From: Helianthus annuus
Taxonomy: Eukaryota; Streptophyta; Magnoliopsida; Asterales; Asteraceae
Reading direction: 5' to 3'
NCBI RefSeq assembly: GCF_002127325.2
Contig: NC_035437.2
Coordinates: 116,060,916 to 116,124,915 of the forward strand
DNA length: 64,000 nucleotides
The notes under the pieces were generated by a model that worked only from the letters and a program-made list of their open reading frames with translations, was not told where the DNA came from and made no database searches. Positions 23,384 to 34,640 of the stretch are shown one piece after another; the first letter of the stretch is position 1, and every line of letters begins with the position of its first letter. Position numbers and translations under genes: made by a program.

Positions 23384-23807
23384 CTAAAAATACACATAAA
23401 CCACCACAATCATTAACCAAGTAAACAATAAACACATCTTCAAAAACATCACTTCCTTAGCTTTCTTAATTGCCAAATCATCTTTGTTTTCCATGCTCCT
23501 TAACAATACTGGTATTACCTTTTCACAACCAAGGCATGAATATGAAGTTGGAGATGAAGGTGTATCAGCCTACCGTATAAAACCACAATCTTTCTTCTGT
23601 AAAAACACAGCAATCAGGAAATAGCCATATAATTAACTTCAATCAACTATAATTTTAACTTACACAGCATAAGAAGCGTCGATTTGGATTAGCTTCAGTC
23701 TTTGAAACCTTGTACCAAGTCGCTACACCACATGAACAGAGGAATTGAGAACCTTCCCCGCCCTGAGATGATTTCTTGTTGGAGCTTGCAGTGGATTTTT
23801 GAGACAT
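23384..23807 (-). pseudogene. GRF zinc finger plus membrane tail, one nonsense codon
   Basis: Exon 1 (23664-23807) starts MSQKSTASSNKKSS and encodes FLCSCGVATWYKVSKTEANP followed by RRFLCC. A 67 bp intron (GTAAGT...TTTACAG, 23597-23663) leads to exon 2 (23384-23596) encoding KKDCGFIR. The spaced Cys and the NPNRRF segment mark a GRF zinc finger. The next codon is TAG where the family has Trp before AD, so one base change ends the protein early. Beyond it the frame stays open through a charged helix (MENKDDLAIKKAKE) and a hydrophobic C-terminal segment (MCLLFTWLMIVVVYVYF), which looks like a membrane anchor. Plant GRF proteins of this size are common; this one is divergent from its PMD neighbour and lies tail to tail with it inside the MULE. 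Confidence 0.7.
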
Positions 23808-24143
23808 GTTCACAATAGCTCAGGTTGGATCGATTTGGGAATTAGGGTTCGTATGAAATCAGGGACAAAAGAAGAGAAATAAATCAGTTGGATTGATTTA
23901 GGGAATTAGGGATTTATATCTGTTTATCATTAAGGGTATAAAGGACATTTCACAATTTTTAAACAGTCAAACAGACGGAAGACCGACGGAGGGACGCAAA
24001 GTGTTATGAATTTATAAGCTCAGGGGCTCAAAAAACCAAAAAAAGAATTTAGGGACTCAGGCTGATGTTTCACTCATACCACAGGGACACAAATTGCATT
24101 TTTCTCAAAAAGAAAATTGATATTTAATTGAACTTCCACCCAC

Positions 24144-24151
24144 TATAAATA
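24144..24151 (+). promoter_or_regulatory. TATA box of the Ulp1-like gene
   Basis: TATAAATA lies only 20 bp before an ATG at 24164, which is too close for that start. The ATG at 24203 fits a transcript starting near 24175. Confidence 0.65.
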
Positions 24152-24202
24152 CCCCCACCAAGTATGACAACTACACAAAAACCACAACCACTTTTATCAA
24201 TT

Positions 24203-25267
24203 ATGGCAAACCAAGGTGACAATCAAGTATCTGATGAACAAGACAATTCGCATGTTGTCGAGAGAAACTCATGTTCGATTTTAAACAAATTAAGACGTCC
24301 AAGCGGTCGTTCTAACACTTCGTCTTTTCCCAGGCTGACCCGAAACGTTATCCTATATAACCCTGGGTCGTCCGCTCAGTCGAGTAAACCTGGTGGCAAC
24401 CCTCCAGAAAGAAAAAAAATTTTCATTTCCAACCGACGAGTCCGAAAATTGGTCAAGGGATGCTGTTGATTTTTACCTAAATGGGGATTCCCCTTTTTTT
24501 TATTCTCGCTTTTTAGGGGAAATACAGCTACCTAGAAGCTTTTGGGGTAGCCTACTAGGCTACGAATCTAATGGATGCCTAAATGACATTGTAATTCAAT
24601 TCCTACCATTATTAATTTTTATTATACAAATCACTAATTAGATATATTATTTTTATGGCAGCATGATCAAGCCTGGACGTTAAGGCTAATGCGGCTACAA
24701 CAGTCTAAACTTTTAAAAGACCCGTCAAGGAAATTGCGTTAGACTGTTTTACCTCCGCAATTTTTTGAAGACGTGTGTTATACGAAGGATTGTTTAAGAG
24801 CGGTAGACATGGCGAGAAGGAAGGAACCGTACCCTCCATTTTGGGAGGTTGATTATTTATATATTCCGATATGGATTAAGCAGGAGGACTGGTTACTATT
24901 CCGTGTTGATATGTTTAACATGGAAATAACACAATATTGGACTGTTAAAAGATGGGGAAATGAAAAACGACGACTGGTTGACAATGTTATGGACATTTTT
25001 CCAATTTTCTTCAAGCATTTTCTTGACCAAATCCACTATTGGCAAAACTCGAAATACTACACAAACAAAAAAGTTTCATTTGGTTTTGTTCAACATGGTG
25101 TGCGTCAGGACAATGGTAACATTGCTAATTCAGGGGTGCTTGTTTGTATGATGATGGAGAACCTTGTAAGAGGTAAGTCGCTCATTGATGAAAGTGACGT
25201 AGTAGAGGCTTGTATCAGCTATCGTCTCCACATGGCTAACGAGCTTTATAGATGGCGTTCTATGTAG
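24203..25267 (+). pseudogene. Ulp1-like (C48 peptidase fold) gene, catalytic residues lost
   Basis: Exon 1 starts MANQGDNQVSDEQDNS. An extra A in the run at 24410-24420 shifts the frame before FSFPTDESENWSRDAVDFY and SFWGSLLGYESNG. A GTAATT donor at about 24591 and a GCAG acceptor at about 24662 join to HDQAWTLRLMRLQ. A TAG at about 24739 interrupts LPPQFFEDV. The C-terminal domain reads IPIWIKQEDWLLFRVDMFN and later GNIANSGVLVCMMMENL. In active Ulp1 enzymes these positions hold the catalytic His before Trp (HW) and the Cys in DCG; here they are DW and NSG. The protein could not cleave SUMO-like substrates even if the frame were intact. Ulp1-like genes are known cargo of KI-MULEs. Confidence 0.75.
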
Positions 25268-25360
25268 GATGAATGTTGTTTTGGTTTATCAATTGTACTT
25301 TCGTACTATCTTTAAAATAAAAATATAATATTTCCTCATATTCTTGCATTTTTTATTTTT

Positions 25361-26130
25361 GGCAAGAAAGGGCCATCCTGGCCGTTTCTGAGTCTGTTTT
25401 CTCACCGGTGCGTCTCAGCTCACCGTCATCGGTTACTCTGTGTTTTATGCTAGAGTGAATAAGGACTTGGGCCAGTGTGCTCCTATGGCCAGAGGTCGTT
25501 ACCCCTCGTTTGGAGGGGCCAAAACGGGCCTAAAAGCCATTTTTTGCTTTTTGGCAAAAAAGGGCCATCCTGGCCTTTTCTGAGTCTGTTTTCTCACCGG
25601 TGCGTCGCAGGTCACCGTCACCGGGTATCTCCATGTTCTATGCTAGGTTGAATAAGGACTTGGGCCAGTGGCGTCGTCTCGCCGGAGGTCGTTTCCCCCT
25701 GTTTGGAGGGGCCAAAACGGGCGTAAAAGCCATTTTTTGCTTTTTAGCAAAAAAGAGTCATCCTTGCCTTTTCTGAGTCTGTTTTCTCACCGGTGCGTCG
25801 CAGGTCACCGTCACCGGGTATCTTCGGATTCTATACTATGGTGAATAAGGACTTGGGCCAGTGGCGTCGTCTCGCCGGAGGTCGTTTCCCCCTGTTAGGA
25901 GGGGCCAAATCGGGCCTAAAAGCCATTTTTTGCTTTTTGGCAAAAAAGGGCCATCCTTGCCTTTTCTAAGTCTGTTTTCTCACCGGTGCGTCGCAGGTCA
26001 CCATCACCGGGTTTCTCCGTGTTCTATGCTAGGGTGAATAAAAACATGGACCGTTGGCGTCGTCTCGCCGGAGGTCGTTTCCCCCTGTTTGGAGGGGCCA
26101 AAACGGGCCTAAAAGTCATTTTTGGCTTTT
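25361..26130. repeat. Four tandem units of about 193 bp
   Basis: Units begin near 25361, 25553, 25746 and 25939. Each contains AGGGCCATCCTGGCC-like sequence, CTCACCGGTGCGTCGCAGG, GAATAAGGACTTGGGCCAG, CGTCTCGCCGGAGGTCG and GGAGGGGCCAAAACGGGCC. There is no ORF through the units. It lies just after the Ulp1-like gene. Confidence 0.9.
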
Positions 26131-27304
26131 CTATATAAAAAGTTGCCGGATCACGATATTTAATAATTTAAACCTAATACAGATTGGAATATAAACCTGA
26201 GACAAAAATATATAACTTAAACATATTTGGTTTAAAATAAACAGTGAGGGATGTAAGTGTTACCGTATCGATGTCCCAAAATAGAGGGTAATGTTCTTTT
26301 AATCCAATGGCAAAAGTGTGACATCTATGCTTGTATAATCATTTTACAAACTCTGAACAACTCAATATTAATAAAACAGTGTTTTTTGATCCCAATGTTC
26401 GTTATTTATGTTTGACATTTTGCGCGTTTTGATTTTTGATCGATTTTGAACTCTATATCGCTTTCTGAAAAGTTATACGCAAACTGATGCGTAAACTTAA
26501 TCAGTTTAACGCGACAAACACTCCGGAATAGCAACATAAGCTTAACATACCTTAAATAACCCTTACATAACTTAGAAATAAGTTTTAAAGGGTTTGGTAT
26601 GGCAAAAACAAGTTTATTCGCTCATAGGGACTATTTGCGTCAACTTGCAAAAGTCTGCCGTTTCGTAAGGAAACGTACAGTCTAGAACTTGATCATAAGT
26701 TAAACATACCATATATAACCTAAACACAGCTTAGAAATAAGCTTTGAGTGGTTCGGTGTGCGAAAATATGCTTATTTGATCATACAGGGACTAAAAGTGT
26801 CAAAAACGGCGTAAGTTTGCATTTACGCGCATATCTTATGTTCTGACCACATCTGGACATCCAAAAATTTTGTAGACACTAAAATATTTTTATTTTAGTG
26901 ATCGGCATGCAAAAATACCAATCGTCGTGTAATTTGGATCTTTTTCGCGTCCGTTCGAGTTTCATCGTAATTAGACGAATAACGCGACCGTACGACCAAA
27001 CGAGCCGACATCTGGGACTTTTCCGAGCATATTTTGAGTCCTCTATACTTTGACCACCTTGTAGGGCCTTGAAAATGGCTTAACGGGTGTTAACAGTGCC
27101 AAAAATGGACTTATGTATGTACAGGGACCTAAGTTGTCAACTTTGAAAGTTTTGCTGATCTGCAGGGACTAGGCGGGCCGCGTAAGCCTGTCCCCTATCT
27201 TACGCGGGCCGCATGAAAATGCCCAGCGACATAAATGGATGGCTGATATTTATTGCTTGTTGACCACATAAACAAGTGGAATGATCTTGTGAGTTCACAA
27301 CAAC

Positions 27305-27312
27305 TATAAATA
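27305..27312 (+). promoter_or_regulatory. TATA box of solo LTR
   Basis: TATAAATA is followed by a C/T-rich leader (CTTCCATTTCATTCACCC), giving the LTR orientation as plus. Confidence 0.6.
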
Positions 27313-29240
27313 GCCATGTCATTCTTCCATTTCATTCACCCTTGATCTGATTTCTCTATGTTGAAGTTATAAACTTCATACCTGAGATTTTAAGATCAAG
27401 TTCTCCCTAGCAAGGACCCTTTGTAAGCTTCCTTCATTCTTTTATCGCTTTCCTAACGTAAAAGTCAAACAGTGTGTGACTTTCAGCTTTGACCAGTCAA
27501 TGGTCAACGCAAAGTTCGTTTGAACTTTGCAACGTGATTGTAATCACGATAGTTATAATCCTTAGCGATTATACCTACTGATTACCACGTTAACTAGGCG
27601 TAGTGACGATTCAAAGTTTCGGTCAAAATGCGTTTTAGCACGCATTTTGCAACGGAACTACTTTTAGGTATCAAAACACTTTGTTTTGATACCAAATCAG
27701 TTTTCTAAGTTAGTTAAACATGTTTTGACATGTTCAACTCGTCACTATTAGTTTAGTGCTTGTTTAGGGTCGATCATTAGGATCCGACCAAGCATGTTTA
27801 GTGATCATAGTTGCATAGGGAATAACCTCTGAGGTTATACCTTACGATCACATAGGATTGGTTAGTTATTTGTTAAGTAGCTTGTGTGCCCATAGGAAAT
27901 GACCAAAATGCCCTTTTGAAGCATAAATCCGTATTTTGCATATGTGAACATGTTTTTGACATATAATCTGATTTAGTAACATGTTTAGGGATAATTGGGC
28001 ATGTAAGGCTTGACATAGCACATAGTTAACCATCCGATCATACTTTTACGCAAACGACGCATTATAGTGGCTTATACTACCATAATGGGTCGAAACGGGT
28101 CAAAAGCACTTAGGTAGACTTTCAAATCAGAATGTTCGCTCTATTAAATCATACCATATGCGTTCAAACACTCATTTGATTTATAGAACATCATTCTATC
28201 CTATCTCCCGATTTAGGATCCGATTATTAACATAGTTACCTATAATAGGTGCCGTTTGATTCCGTTATCCTTGAAGCCTTATTTGGTCTTATTCTCAAGA
28301 CTATTAGGCAATCCCAAGTGAGTACATAGTTCTCCTCTTTTACCGCTTTCAAATACTTTGGGGTGATACACATGTACATACGTGTTACTTTCATGCTTTA
28401 CATGCTTTTATGACATAAACATGCTAGTTTCACCTAGTACACATATAGTACATGATTTCAACTATGTTTTGCTATGTATGTTAAGCATGCTAGCACATTG
28501 ATTTCTTAGACATTTGTTGCATATGTTTACTTATGCATATGAACACATTGTTTTATATGACATTTCTGCTATGTATGTTTACTGAGCATGCTAGCACATT
28601 GTTTACATGAACATTTCTACTATGTATGTTTACTTAGCATACTTAGTACATGGTTTTCACATGCTACATTGGTTATGACATTTGGTATGTTTAATCGGGA
28701 CAATAATACATTCTTTAACATTGATCACGCCGCTCGGTAGTATGTAATGGTACCATAGGATTTGACAAATCCCGTTTCCGACTTCCTAGGTTTGTTTGGA
28801 AGTTGCGAATGACAGAATCCGATATACATAATTTAGATAAACCTTTAATTTGTTTAAGGGATTGTCGCCACAGTCGCAAGGCTTGAATGTATGCGATTAA
28901 CATTACTGCATAAATGTTTGTAATCATAAAGCATTGTTTTTCTGCAAAACATAACATTTGATTTAAACTTAGGTTTATTCAAAAAACCTTGTTTTGTACA
29001 TTTTCCTATGGGATTGAGTAATTACTAGTTATTCACCATACATGACATTTGTTTTCACAATGACATTATCATATAGTTTGAGTAGATACTTTCTACTTGC
29101 TATGCATTACATTTGGTTATACATGATACATTTCACACATGACATTGAACATGATTTACACATAAACATTTTGACATTGAACAAAACATTTTGGTTGGTT
29201 ATTGATAAGTGACTTATGTAACGGGGCTATGTGTTATATG

Positions 29241-29293
29241 ATAAAAGCATGGTGGATACGCCGCTGGTACTTCCTATATATAAGTGTTTTTAT
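29241..29293 (+). ncRNA. Conserved stem-loop motif, copy 3
   Basis: The stem ATAAAAGCA/TGTTTTTAT has 9 pairs including one G-U on this strand, closing the invariant loop. It lies about 550 bp from the LTR 3' end, downstream of the TATA box, so it would be in the transcript. Confidence 0.6.
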
Positions 29294-29843
29294 TGTATTA
29301 TACATTGTTGCGTTATCTAAACCACTTGGACAATGACATGAAACATTTTATACAAGTACACGACATTGTTTTACAAATTACATAGTTTATACAAAATTCA
29401 CTTTTACTTGGTTATTCATTTAACCATGCATTATTCTTTTATTATCATTCGATTTTCAAATGATTTTATAAGGAAAACATTTTACAAGGTTCATGACTAC
29501 ATTTTTGTTAAATACTTCTTTTCACAACAAGTCATGAATCCTGCATAAACAAAACCAATGTACCTCACAAGCATTTTTATGCTGACGTACCTATTTTTCA
29601 CATGTGTTTCAGGTGCTAATGCATGATGTTGATTATGCTTCACTTAGGCGGACTTGGGCCTTAGTGACTTAAAAAACAGTTAATTATGTTGTGTTTTGTT
29701 TGAACTCCAAGACAATGTGAACATTAATCTTAATAATACAAAACTTTAATTACCATGGTTGTTGAAACAATAATTCTGTCGCTCCACTCCCCGCCGTTTC
29801 CGCCGCGGTTTGTTGTTTTACGCGGTCGGTGTGTGACAGAAAG

Positions 29844-30393
29844 GTAACGCACGGTGGTTCGAATTCTCACCCAAAAGGTCCAGAATTGCGGTGGGAGAAT
29901 TGTCCATGGAAACAGTTGTTCTAGTTTTCTGGATTTTTTTTATTAAAATCCATCTAAACCTCATCATTCTCGTCACCCACCCACACACATGCTACAAGGT
30001 GGAAAGTTATATAATATAAGAATAAAACATATTTTTCGGAGAACCTATACTTATACTCCTTACCAGTGCCGACAAGTAACCGTAGTTCTTGTATCCAAGT
30101 AGGGCACCCCAAAACTCGGATCCAAGTTGTCTCCTTCCAAGGAATCCGCTATAATAGAAAGAAGAATCGTCGTTATGATAGAATGCCATTACATTTTTTT
30201 ACCACGATCTAGACTCTTCTGTTGGGTAATAATACTAGTGTGTCTTTCTGGGGATCTTTTCAGGGGGGGTATTGGGAACTTCCTCCAGCTCCAAGAACGA
30301 GTCTTCCGGGTCCCCCATTTATTGTGTGTGGTTGGTGCAATTCAAGATGGGGGTATGAGTCACTATTTATGTTTGAACAATCAAAGTAGTAAA
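29844..30393. other. MULE interior with a broken inverted fragment
   Basis: Apart from the Ulp1-like exon at 30007-30189 no gene is seen. G-rich and C-rich stretches at 30240-30350 show no recognisable reading. Confidence 0.4.
30007..30189 (-). pseudogene. Inverted copy of a Ulp1-gene exon
   Basis: MAFYHNDDSSFYYSGFLGRR followed by SEFWGALLGYKNYGYL resembles the segment DFYLNGDSPFFYSRFLG…SFWGSLLGYESNG encoded near 24470-24580. It is therefore a second, opposite-strand fragment of the same exon type, diverged in sequence. No following exon was found. Confidence 0.65.
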
Positions 30394-30683
30394 GTCGTTG
30401 TTTCATCTAGAAATGTTATACTAGGTCGCTGTTTCATCCAGAAATGTTATACTAGGTCGCTGTTTCATCCAGAAATGTTATACTAGGTTGTTGTTTCATC
30501 CAGAAATGTTATATTGGGTCGCTGTTTCGTTCAGAAATGTTATACTAGGTCGATGTTTCATCCAGAAATGTTATACTACGTCGCTGTTTCATACAGAAAT
30601 GTTATACTACGTCGCTGTTTCATACAGAAATGTTATACTACGTCGCTATTTCATCCAGAAATGCTATACTACGTCGCTAGCAA
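30394..30683. repeat. Tandem array of nine 31-bp units
   Basis: Units read GTCGCTGTTTCATCCAGAAA and end GTTATACTAG or TACTAC. They share the TCGCTGTTTC core of the MULE subterminal arrays and lie about 65 bp before a TATA box and gene start. The ORFs across the array are an effect of the 31-bp period. Confidence 0.9.
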
Positions 30684-30747
30684 CCCTTTCCATATCACTT
30701 TAGACCAGTTGAAACTAAAATTACGTTTTTACCCCTAATTTTTCCTC

Positions 30748-30754
30748 TATAAAA
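30748..30754 (+). promoter_or_regulatory. TATA box of the split acidic ORF
   Basis: TATAAAA lies 82 bp before the ATG at 30836. Confidence 0.6.
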
Positions 30755-30835
30755 TCCCTTGCAAAACAGACGATTTGTTACCACAGCCCTCCATTGGTCA
30801 TCATCCCTCTTCTTTGCAATACCAACTTCTTAGTA

Positions 30836-30863
30836 ATGGATAAGCGGAATGGTAAGAAACGGT
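30836..30863 (+). pseudogene. Unknown MULE ORF, first 28 bases before the LTR insertion
   Basis: ATG and eight further codons (MDKRNGKKR) precede the insertion. The reading frame resumes at 47047 after the 16.2 kb retrotransposon and its 5 bp duplication (ACGGT/ACAGT). Confidence 0.65.
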
Positions 30864-31344
30864 TGTCACACCCCAACCGATGGCGGAATCATCGGGGCGC
30901 GGCACTAAGCGAATCAGATTGTTCAAGAGAATCCATAACAACTATATTGCGATAATATTTATTACATTCGTTATCCCATACTAACAAATAATACAATCAG
31001 ATAAGTCATCACAGATTTTTTGTCCTCTCGAACAATTCAAATCCGACAACATAGATTTTACGTGAGTTTCTAGACTTCCTAGCTTGATTTGGTGTAGACT
31101 TCGACTAAACCTGCAACATACGTTAAAATATTGTCAATACAAAGGTATTGGCGAGTATACAGGTTTGATATGTAATAGAATAATAGATTAAAAGTGCTGC
31201 GAATTTCCATATGCATAAACGTAATACACGACATATATACTCACAAAACTGATACTACCAGCTAAGTCCTCGATGCTCGACTCTTCGATGGCATAACTAG
31301 ACCCGTCGGGCGCAATAGTACTCTACTAGTCGTGGTGGGACGTC

Positions 31345-33046
31345 TGATGTGTGTAAAATGCAACATATAAATCACATCAATTAAGGCATAAAACTAACCC
31401 TTTTTAAGTACTAATGTTGGAAAAATAGTGTTTTTGTCTTCCTTTTGCATTTTCAGGATTAAATGAGCTCAAAATCACAAAAGAAGCAAAAAGACAACTA
31501 ATTCTAGCATAAATACAAGAAAAGGAACAAAAGTAGACTGCCCGGACCCTCAACGGCACCTCCCAAGGCAAAGGAGAAGAAACAGAGTCTGAACACGCCC
31601 CGTGTCCAGCGAACACGGGGGCGTGCCCAGGAAGCAGCAGAAAAGACAAACCAGTAGAAGCTTCCATTGCCCACCACGGGGCCGTGTCCAGCGGGCACGG
31701 GGGCGTGGTGAAAGTACAGCAGGCGCATTAATTGTAATTCGCAATTACAATTAATGAAGAGAGAGAATGTCAGACGGGCACGGGGCCGTGTCCAGCGGAC
31801 ACGGGGCCGTGTCCAGCGGACACGGGGCCGTGTCCAGCCTTCTGTTCTGCCTATAAATAGAGGAGCTTGGCTTCATTCTCTCTCATCCCTTGGCACACCA
31901 CCTCTCTCACACTTCATCCACCACCCACCACCACCATAACACCATCATCCATTGTCCATCGTAGAGTGTGTGAGTCGTCTTGGGATCCAAGATTGATCGT
32001 AAGAGTTCTTGACAATCAAGGCCATGTTTGCCTAAGTCTCTTACATCACTTGGTGAAGACAAGTGTTTAGTATAATACTTTTTATTTTTAATCTTTTGCA
32101 CTTTTTATTTGGTTTTGTATTAATGACTTTAATAACTAGTTACTTATGTTGAAGGTGATCTTTCCTTATCGTTTGTCCGTGGTGTCTTGGCATTATTTTA
32201 CTGTCTATATAAAATAAAAGATTTTCACCATTCATATCTCCACGGTCTATATGGAGGTATGTTGGCTACCTGGTCGGGGGTTAAGGGAACGGTTTGGTAA
32301 GGGTCTTGCCCTTGTTCAGCGTTTAGAGGTCCTGCTTGGGACCTGGGTCAAATTTAGTAGGATCTCCTTCAATGCCCATAGGTATTGGATGGCGGGGATC
32401 CAAACTCTTTGACCCCCTCATAAGTTAACTACTATTAATACTATAACCCGGCTATTTAGGACTGTATCCCTGCTGACTCAGACTACTTAGCCGAGGGTAA
32501 CGTCACCGCCAAAAGCGAGGCCTACCATAATTTGCGTTAATAACTTAATTCATTATCTTTCAATAATCCGACCCTTTAGGATTGTATCCTTGCTGACTCA
32601 AACTACTGGGTTGAGGGTAACGTCGCCTTCAAAAGATGGGCCTACTACAATAACTAAGATAATCTCTTAAACAAGTGCAAAAGTGCGAAAATAATCAAAG
32701 GTTATACTAATACACGTGTCGGATCCAAGTGATTCATCTTGTCTATCTGTTTTTATTTTATTTTTATTTTCAGCATTTAGTTAGTTTTTATTTTTCTTAG
32801 TTTAAAACATTTTTTCTCACTTTTTGATTTGGTTAGACGTTGAGGATAAACCGGTATTAAAAGCTCTTGTGTCCTTGGACGACCTCGGTATCTTACCAAC
32901 ACTATACTACGTCCACGATGGGTGCACTTGCCCATATGTGTGTTTAGTGTTAGTAAATATCGTGTTTTATAAATTTAAAACTTGGCTAAAAGTGTAAAAA
33001 GGGGCTTAAATATACATCTAAATTATATTACACTACACACGCATCA
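31345..33046 (+). repeat. 5' LTR of the young element
   Basis: It contains GGACACGGGGCCGTGTCC-type modules just before the TATA box at 31851, a CCA-rich leader, and two diverged 85-bp direct repeats (about 32440-32525 and 32562-32647) sharing GCTGACTCA and GAGGGTAACGTC. Confidence 0.93.
31851..31860 (+). promoter_or_regulatory. TATA box of the 5' LTR
   Basis: CTATAAATAG, followed about 30 bp later by CATTCTCTCTCATCCC, a plausible start region. Three GC-rich hairpin modules lie immediately upstream. Confidence 0.75.
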
Positions 33047-33052
33047 AGTTTT

Positions 33053-33070
33053 TGGCGCCGTTGCCGGGGA
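33053..33070 (+). other. Primer-binding site (tRNA-Asp type)
   Basis: TGGCGCCGTTGCCGGGGA lies six bases after the 5' LTR. It is the site typical of Athila-related elements. Confidence 0.85.
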
Positions 33071-33355
33071 CACAAGGATTTTAAGAAAGTTAGGAATCAA
33101 CGGCCTAATCATATTTTTATTTTTCTTTAATTTTTTAGGATTTTTTCTTAGATTTTCAGCTTCTGCAGAGCTCAACACGGGGCCGTGCCCGCTGAACACG
33201 CCCCGTGCTCAATCATTGGAACTGGCAATCCTGTTTTAAGTCAGACAGTAGGCTGAACACGGGGCCGTGTCCACTCAACACGCCCCCGTGCCCAAGATTC
33301 AGTTGCTGAAAACAGAACCGTTAGATCCCGGCGGTTGGTAATTTCTGACACAAAC

Positions 33356-33997
33356 ATGAGTGATAGTAATTCTTTTTACTTTCGGCACTCTTATGGTTTG
33401 TGGTGTCGATTATGTGGAGGCGAACATGAGGAATTAAAATGTTATTTTCTCAACTATAGGCCCCACTATATAGACCCACCGATTCCTTGTAACCTTAAGA
33501 GGGGCGAAAGTAAAAATAAGCAATATTTCTCCCTCGAATGCGCCCAGCCAGATATTCTAGGAGAAATGCTCCTTGACGAGCTATTTCAACTAGAAGAACT
33601 ACTTCTCAATTGGTCAAAAGAACTTAGGAAGGATTTTATAGATCCATCCCAAGATGATGACCATGAGGAAATGTTGGAACCGCATTCCGACAACCTCGTT
33701 GCTCCCGAAAATACCTTCATACCTAGAAAAGACGTAGACGATAGTCGTCCCTGTGCCGATTGTGCCGTGAAGGACTCCCCATCGACTTCGTTCGGTGCAT
33801 ACATAGACCTGAGCGATTCGGCATACACCTTCTTTAACGAGAGCCCGGAAAAGGGTTGGACTTGTCCACCTAGAATGAAAATAGGAATCACCCTCACCGA
33901 TAACCTCTTGCGTTCTCGCCTTAGTATAGGACAATTAAGGTATCTTAGGCACTTTGGGGTTGTTCCAACAAGTCAAGAGCCACCCGATATAAATTAA
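33356..33997 (+). CDS. Unknown ORF1 of the young LTR element (213 aa)
   Basis: The first ATG in the frame is at 33356 (MSDSNSFYFRHSYG). Near the N terminus is a knuckle-like CRLCGGEHEELKC (C-x2-C-x3-H-x4-C). An acidic middle (DDDHEEMLEPHSD) and an LSIGQLRYLRHFGVV segment follow. I do not recognise it as gag, protease or polymerase. It lies where gag would be expected, between GC-rich hairpin modules. The intact frame in a young element suggests function or simply recent insertion. Confidence 0.55.
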   Translation: MSDSNSFYFRHSYGLWCRLCGGEHEELKCYFLNYRPHYIDPPIPCNLKRGESKNKQYFSLECAQPDILGEMLLDELFQLEELLLNWSKELRKDFIDPSQDDDHEEMLEPHSDNLVAPENTFIPRKDVDDSRPCADCAVKDSPSTSFGAYIDLSDSAYTFFNESPEKGWTCPPRMKIGITLTDNLLRSRLSIGQLRYLRHFGVVPTSQEPPDIN

Positions 33998-34640
33998 CTC
34001 CTTAGTAAGAGACAAAACTCCATAAAACTGCCTGCCGACATGGGGCCGTGCCCGGTCAACACGCCCCCGTGTTCACTCAGAAGATTCTCTGCTGATTCTG
34101 TCAGAATACGGACAAAATATGTCAGGATTTTCTCTGCACACGGGGCCGTGTCCAGCGGACACGGGGCCGTGTCCAGTGTGCTGTCGTTTTCTTTAAATAC
34201 AGCCTGAATCCTGCTCATTTTTGACCACTTCACCAAGCAGAGATTCCTGGGATCTTCACATATACCATCCTAGGTAAGTGCTAAAAGAAGGTTCCTAAGG
34301 ACCATCTTGTCTTTTCCACTTTTGTTCATTTCTCCTTCTTCCAAAAATTTTTCAAACATTACCTCCATGGAAGCTTGGAAACCCATGATTCCAACCTTCT
34401 ATGAAAGGTTTGTAGGAGTTTTTGCTACGGATTCTTGTCTAAAGTTAGTTCTATAACTTTGTTTTAAATTATCTGAGCTTAAAACACAAAAAAAGTGTAT
34501 TAAAATAATTTAAAAACCTGGAATCGTTAGACAAAAATCCTGCAGACAGCTGAACACGGGGCCGTGCTCACTGAGCACGGGGCCGTGTTCGAGGTACTGT
34601 TTTGCAAAAGTTTAGTTATCTTCGGCTTATTTCGCAGAAA

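Larger units (their letters stand above)
26317..29838 (+). mobile_element. Solo LTR (3.5 kb), related to 53842-57595
   Basis: It starts TGTGACATC and ends GGTGTGTGACA, with flanks AAAAG (26312-26316) and GAAAG (29839-29843), four of five matching. A TATA box is at 27305. No interior, primer site or gag is present. Large blocks match the inverse of 53842-57595, for example around 26870-27010 and 27440-27890. It is inserted in the MULE. Confidence 0.75.

Noticed and set aside
29275..29287. CTATATATAAG in the stem-loop as a simple TATA box
   Set aside because: Both LTR families have better-placed TATA boxes elsewhere, and this would not explain the invariant rest of the loop or the covarying stem.
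30394..30683. Regular repeats that could suggest a CRISPR array
   Set aside because: Units are directly adjacent with no unique spacers, in a plant genome; it is a tandem repeat.
31404..31744. Overlapping minus-strand ORFs in both LTRs of the young element (also 36997-37337)
   Set aside because: Antisense readings through the GC-rich modules of an LTR; no domain.
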